From assembly GCF_024347375.1 (NCBI RefSeq), contig NZ_AP025471.1, positions 1,488,001-1,552,000 of the forward strand: 64,000 nucleotides of DNA, given 5' to 3'. Positions 63,531 through 64,000 of this stretch are shown piece after piece. Every line of letters starts with the position of its first letter. Position 1 is the stretch's first letter. This DNA comes from Vibrio coralliirubri. Its GTDB lineage: Bacteria; Pseudomonadota; Gammaproteobacteria; Enterobacterales; Vibrionaceae. A program made the translations under genes and the position numbers. The notes below the pieces were generated by a model, which searched no databases, was not told the DNA's origin, and saw only the letters and a program-made list of their open reading frames with translations.

Positions 63531-63867
63531 TTCAAAATAGTGGAAACCCGTCGACATCAGAATAGTGGTAAGCAAAAGACCTGTCAGTGAAGGGAATAAA
63601 CCGGTAATCGCAGTGCCCACGGTCAGCATCGCCAGCGATATCAACATGAAGCGTTGCTCACGAATGAATGCCAACACAAACACCACGGTAAACGCTAAGA
63701 AACCCGGGATCTCACGCACACTTTGCAGCAAGCCAATATCCGCACCATCAAAGTTCGCTTTCTCAATCACGAAGTTATTAAGCAAAGCCATCCAGCTCGA
63801 AAACGCGATCGGTACAACAATCGAAATCAGTAATAAAAAGTTTTGCGGCGTTTTCCAGCTCGCGGTT

Positions 63868-64000
63868 CTATCGAACATTGACGGACTCCTGTTCGTCTAA
63901 TTGAGTGAGCACTCGTAAGGTCAACTGCTCAGTATAAGGATTAATCTTCCAATGCTCTGGGCTCCAGCCTTTTACGAAGCGTTGGAAATCGGCCCATGCC
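63868..64000 (-). CDS. Unknown protein, C-terminal end (partial)
   Basis: The minus-strand frame from the right window edge is open for 43 codons and ends with a TAG at 63868-63870, overlapping the start of the MFS gene by 11 bp. Readable parts are [14 protein letters not shown] and [20 protein letters not shown]. The overlap shows that it was co-transcribed with the MFS gene. The family could not be recognised from this short end. Confidence 0.55.
   Translation of the reverse strand, partial: AWADFQRFVKGWSPEHWKINPYTEQLTLRVLTQLDEQESVNVR

Larger units (their letters stand above)
61634..63878 (-). pseudogene. MFS transporter interrupted by an IS5-family element
   Basis: The gene was a 393-residue major facilitator transporter: N-terminal half 63522-63878 (from the ATG at 63878, [19 protein letters not shown], about five helices), C-terminal half 61634-62467 (GKMISVGALASLITYGSIWV to the end). 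Removing the IS and one copy of its 9-bp target duplication restores the frame: ...FHYFE-T-L-K-Q-S-L-S-L-Q-W. Restored, it is intact, so the insertion is recent. The transported compound is unknown. Its ATG overlaps the 3' end of the gene upstream on the same strand by 11 bp. Confidence 0.9.

Overview
The window looks like a chromosomal segment of a marine gammaproteobacterium, most likely a Vibrio of the Splendidus type. This rests on recognising many proteins (the YefM/YoeB pair, DUF4144 and CLCA_X proteins, Dcu transporter, Gcl and MngB) together with the moderate GC content. No similarity search could be run. No rRNA, tRNA or CRISPR array was seen.

Layout. (1) 1-8.3 kb holds ordinary genes: a ferric-reductase-like membrane protein cut by the window edge, a flavin reductase, a CLCA_X protein, a yefM-yoeB toxin-antitoxin pair, a DUF4144 protein, a C4-dicarboxylate transporter, HAD and HD hydrolases, an acetyltransferase and a DNA glycosylase. 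(2) 8.5-17 kb holds a GntR regulator followed by xdhA-xdhB-xdhC-guaD and an AEC transporter, covering guanine and hypoxanthine/xanthine to urate. (3) 17-20.6 kb holds small, poorly known genes, including a DUF3644 (HEPN-like) gene broken by a one-base frameshift. (4) 20.8-30.9 kb holds the rest of purine breakdown: puuE-uraD-alc-allA-puuD on the minus strand, and divergently uraH, two purine permeases and 8-oxoguanine deaminase. (5) 31-41.6 kb is a glycosylglycerate (mannosyl/glucosylglycerate) utilisation locus: PTS IIBC, MngB mannosidase, a YcjM-like phosphorylase, a membrane-tailed IIA, glycerate kinase, manA, an RpiR regulator and a KdgM-type porin. (6) 41.8-48.4 kb holds a lipoprotein amidohydrolase, an RND efflux pair and a RutR-like TetR regulator. 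(7) 48.5-56.1 kb is the glyoxylate branch: gcl-hyi-glxR-glycerate 2-kinase on the minus strand, divergent from aceB and a GlcG-like gene. (8) 56.2-64 kb holds a MarR regulator, two EamA exporters, an AraC regulator, a MATE exporter, and an MFS gene interrupted by an IS5-family (IS903-like) element with a perfect 9-bp target duplication.

How it works together. Guanine, xanthine and 8-oxoguanine converge on urate. PuuD, UraH and UraD take it to allantoin, and PuuE, Alc and AllA take it to glyoxylate plus urea. Gcl, GlxR and glycerate kinase, or malate synthase, then bring glyoxylate into central metabolism. A palindrome around TGTATACA occurs seven times, and every copy I found lies upstream of the GntR gene, xdhA, puuE/uraH or gcl/aceB. 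This suggests one GntR regulon joining three separate blocks of the window. Two further boxes before xdhA resemble the RutR site, and the window encodes a RutR-like protein. The glycosylglycerate locus has its own operator, GTATCNNGATAC, before the PTS/RpiR genes and the porin, and also yields glycerate. The window therefore reads as a cluster of catabolic modules that converge on glycerate and glyoxylate.
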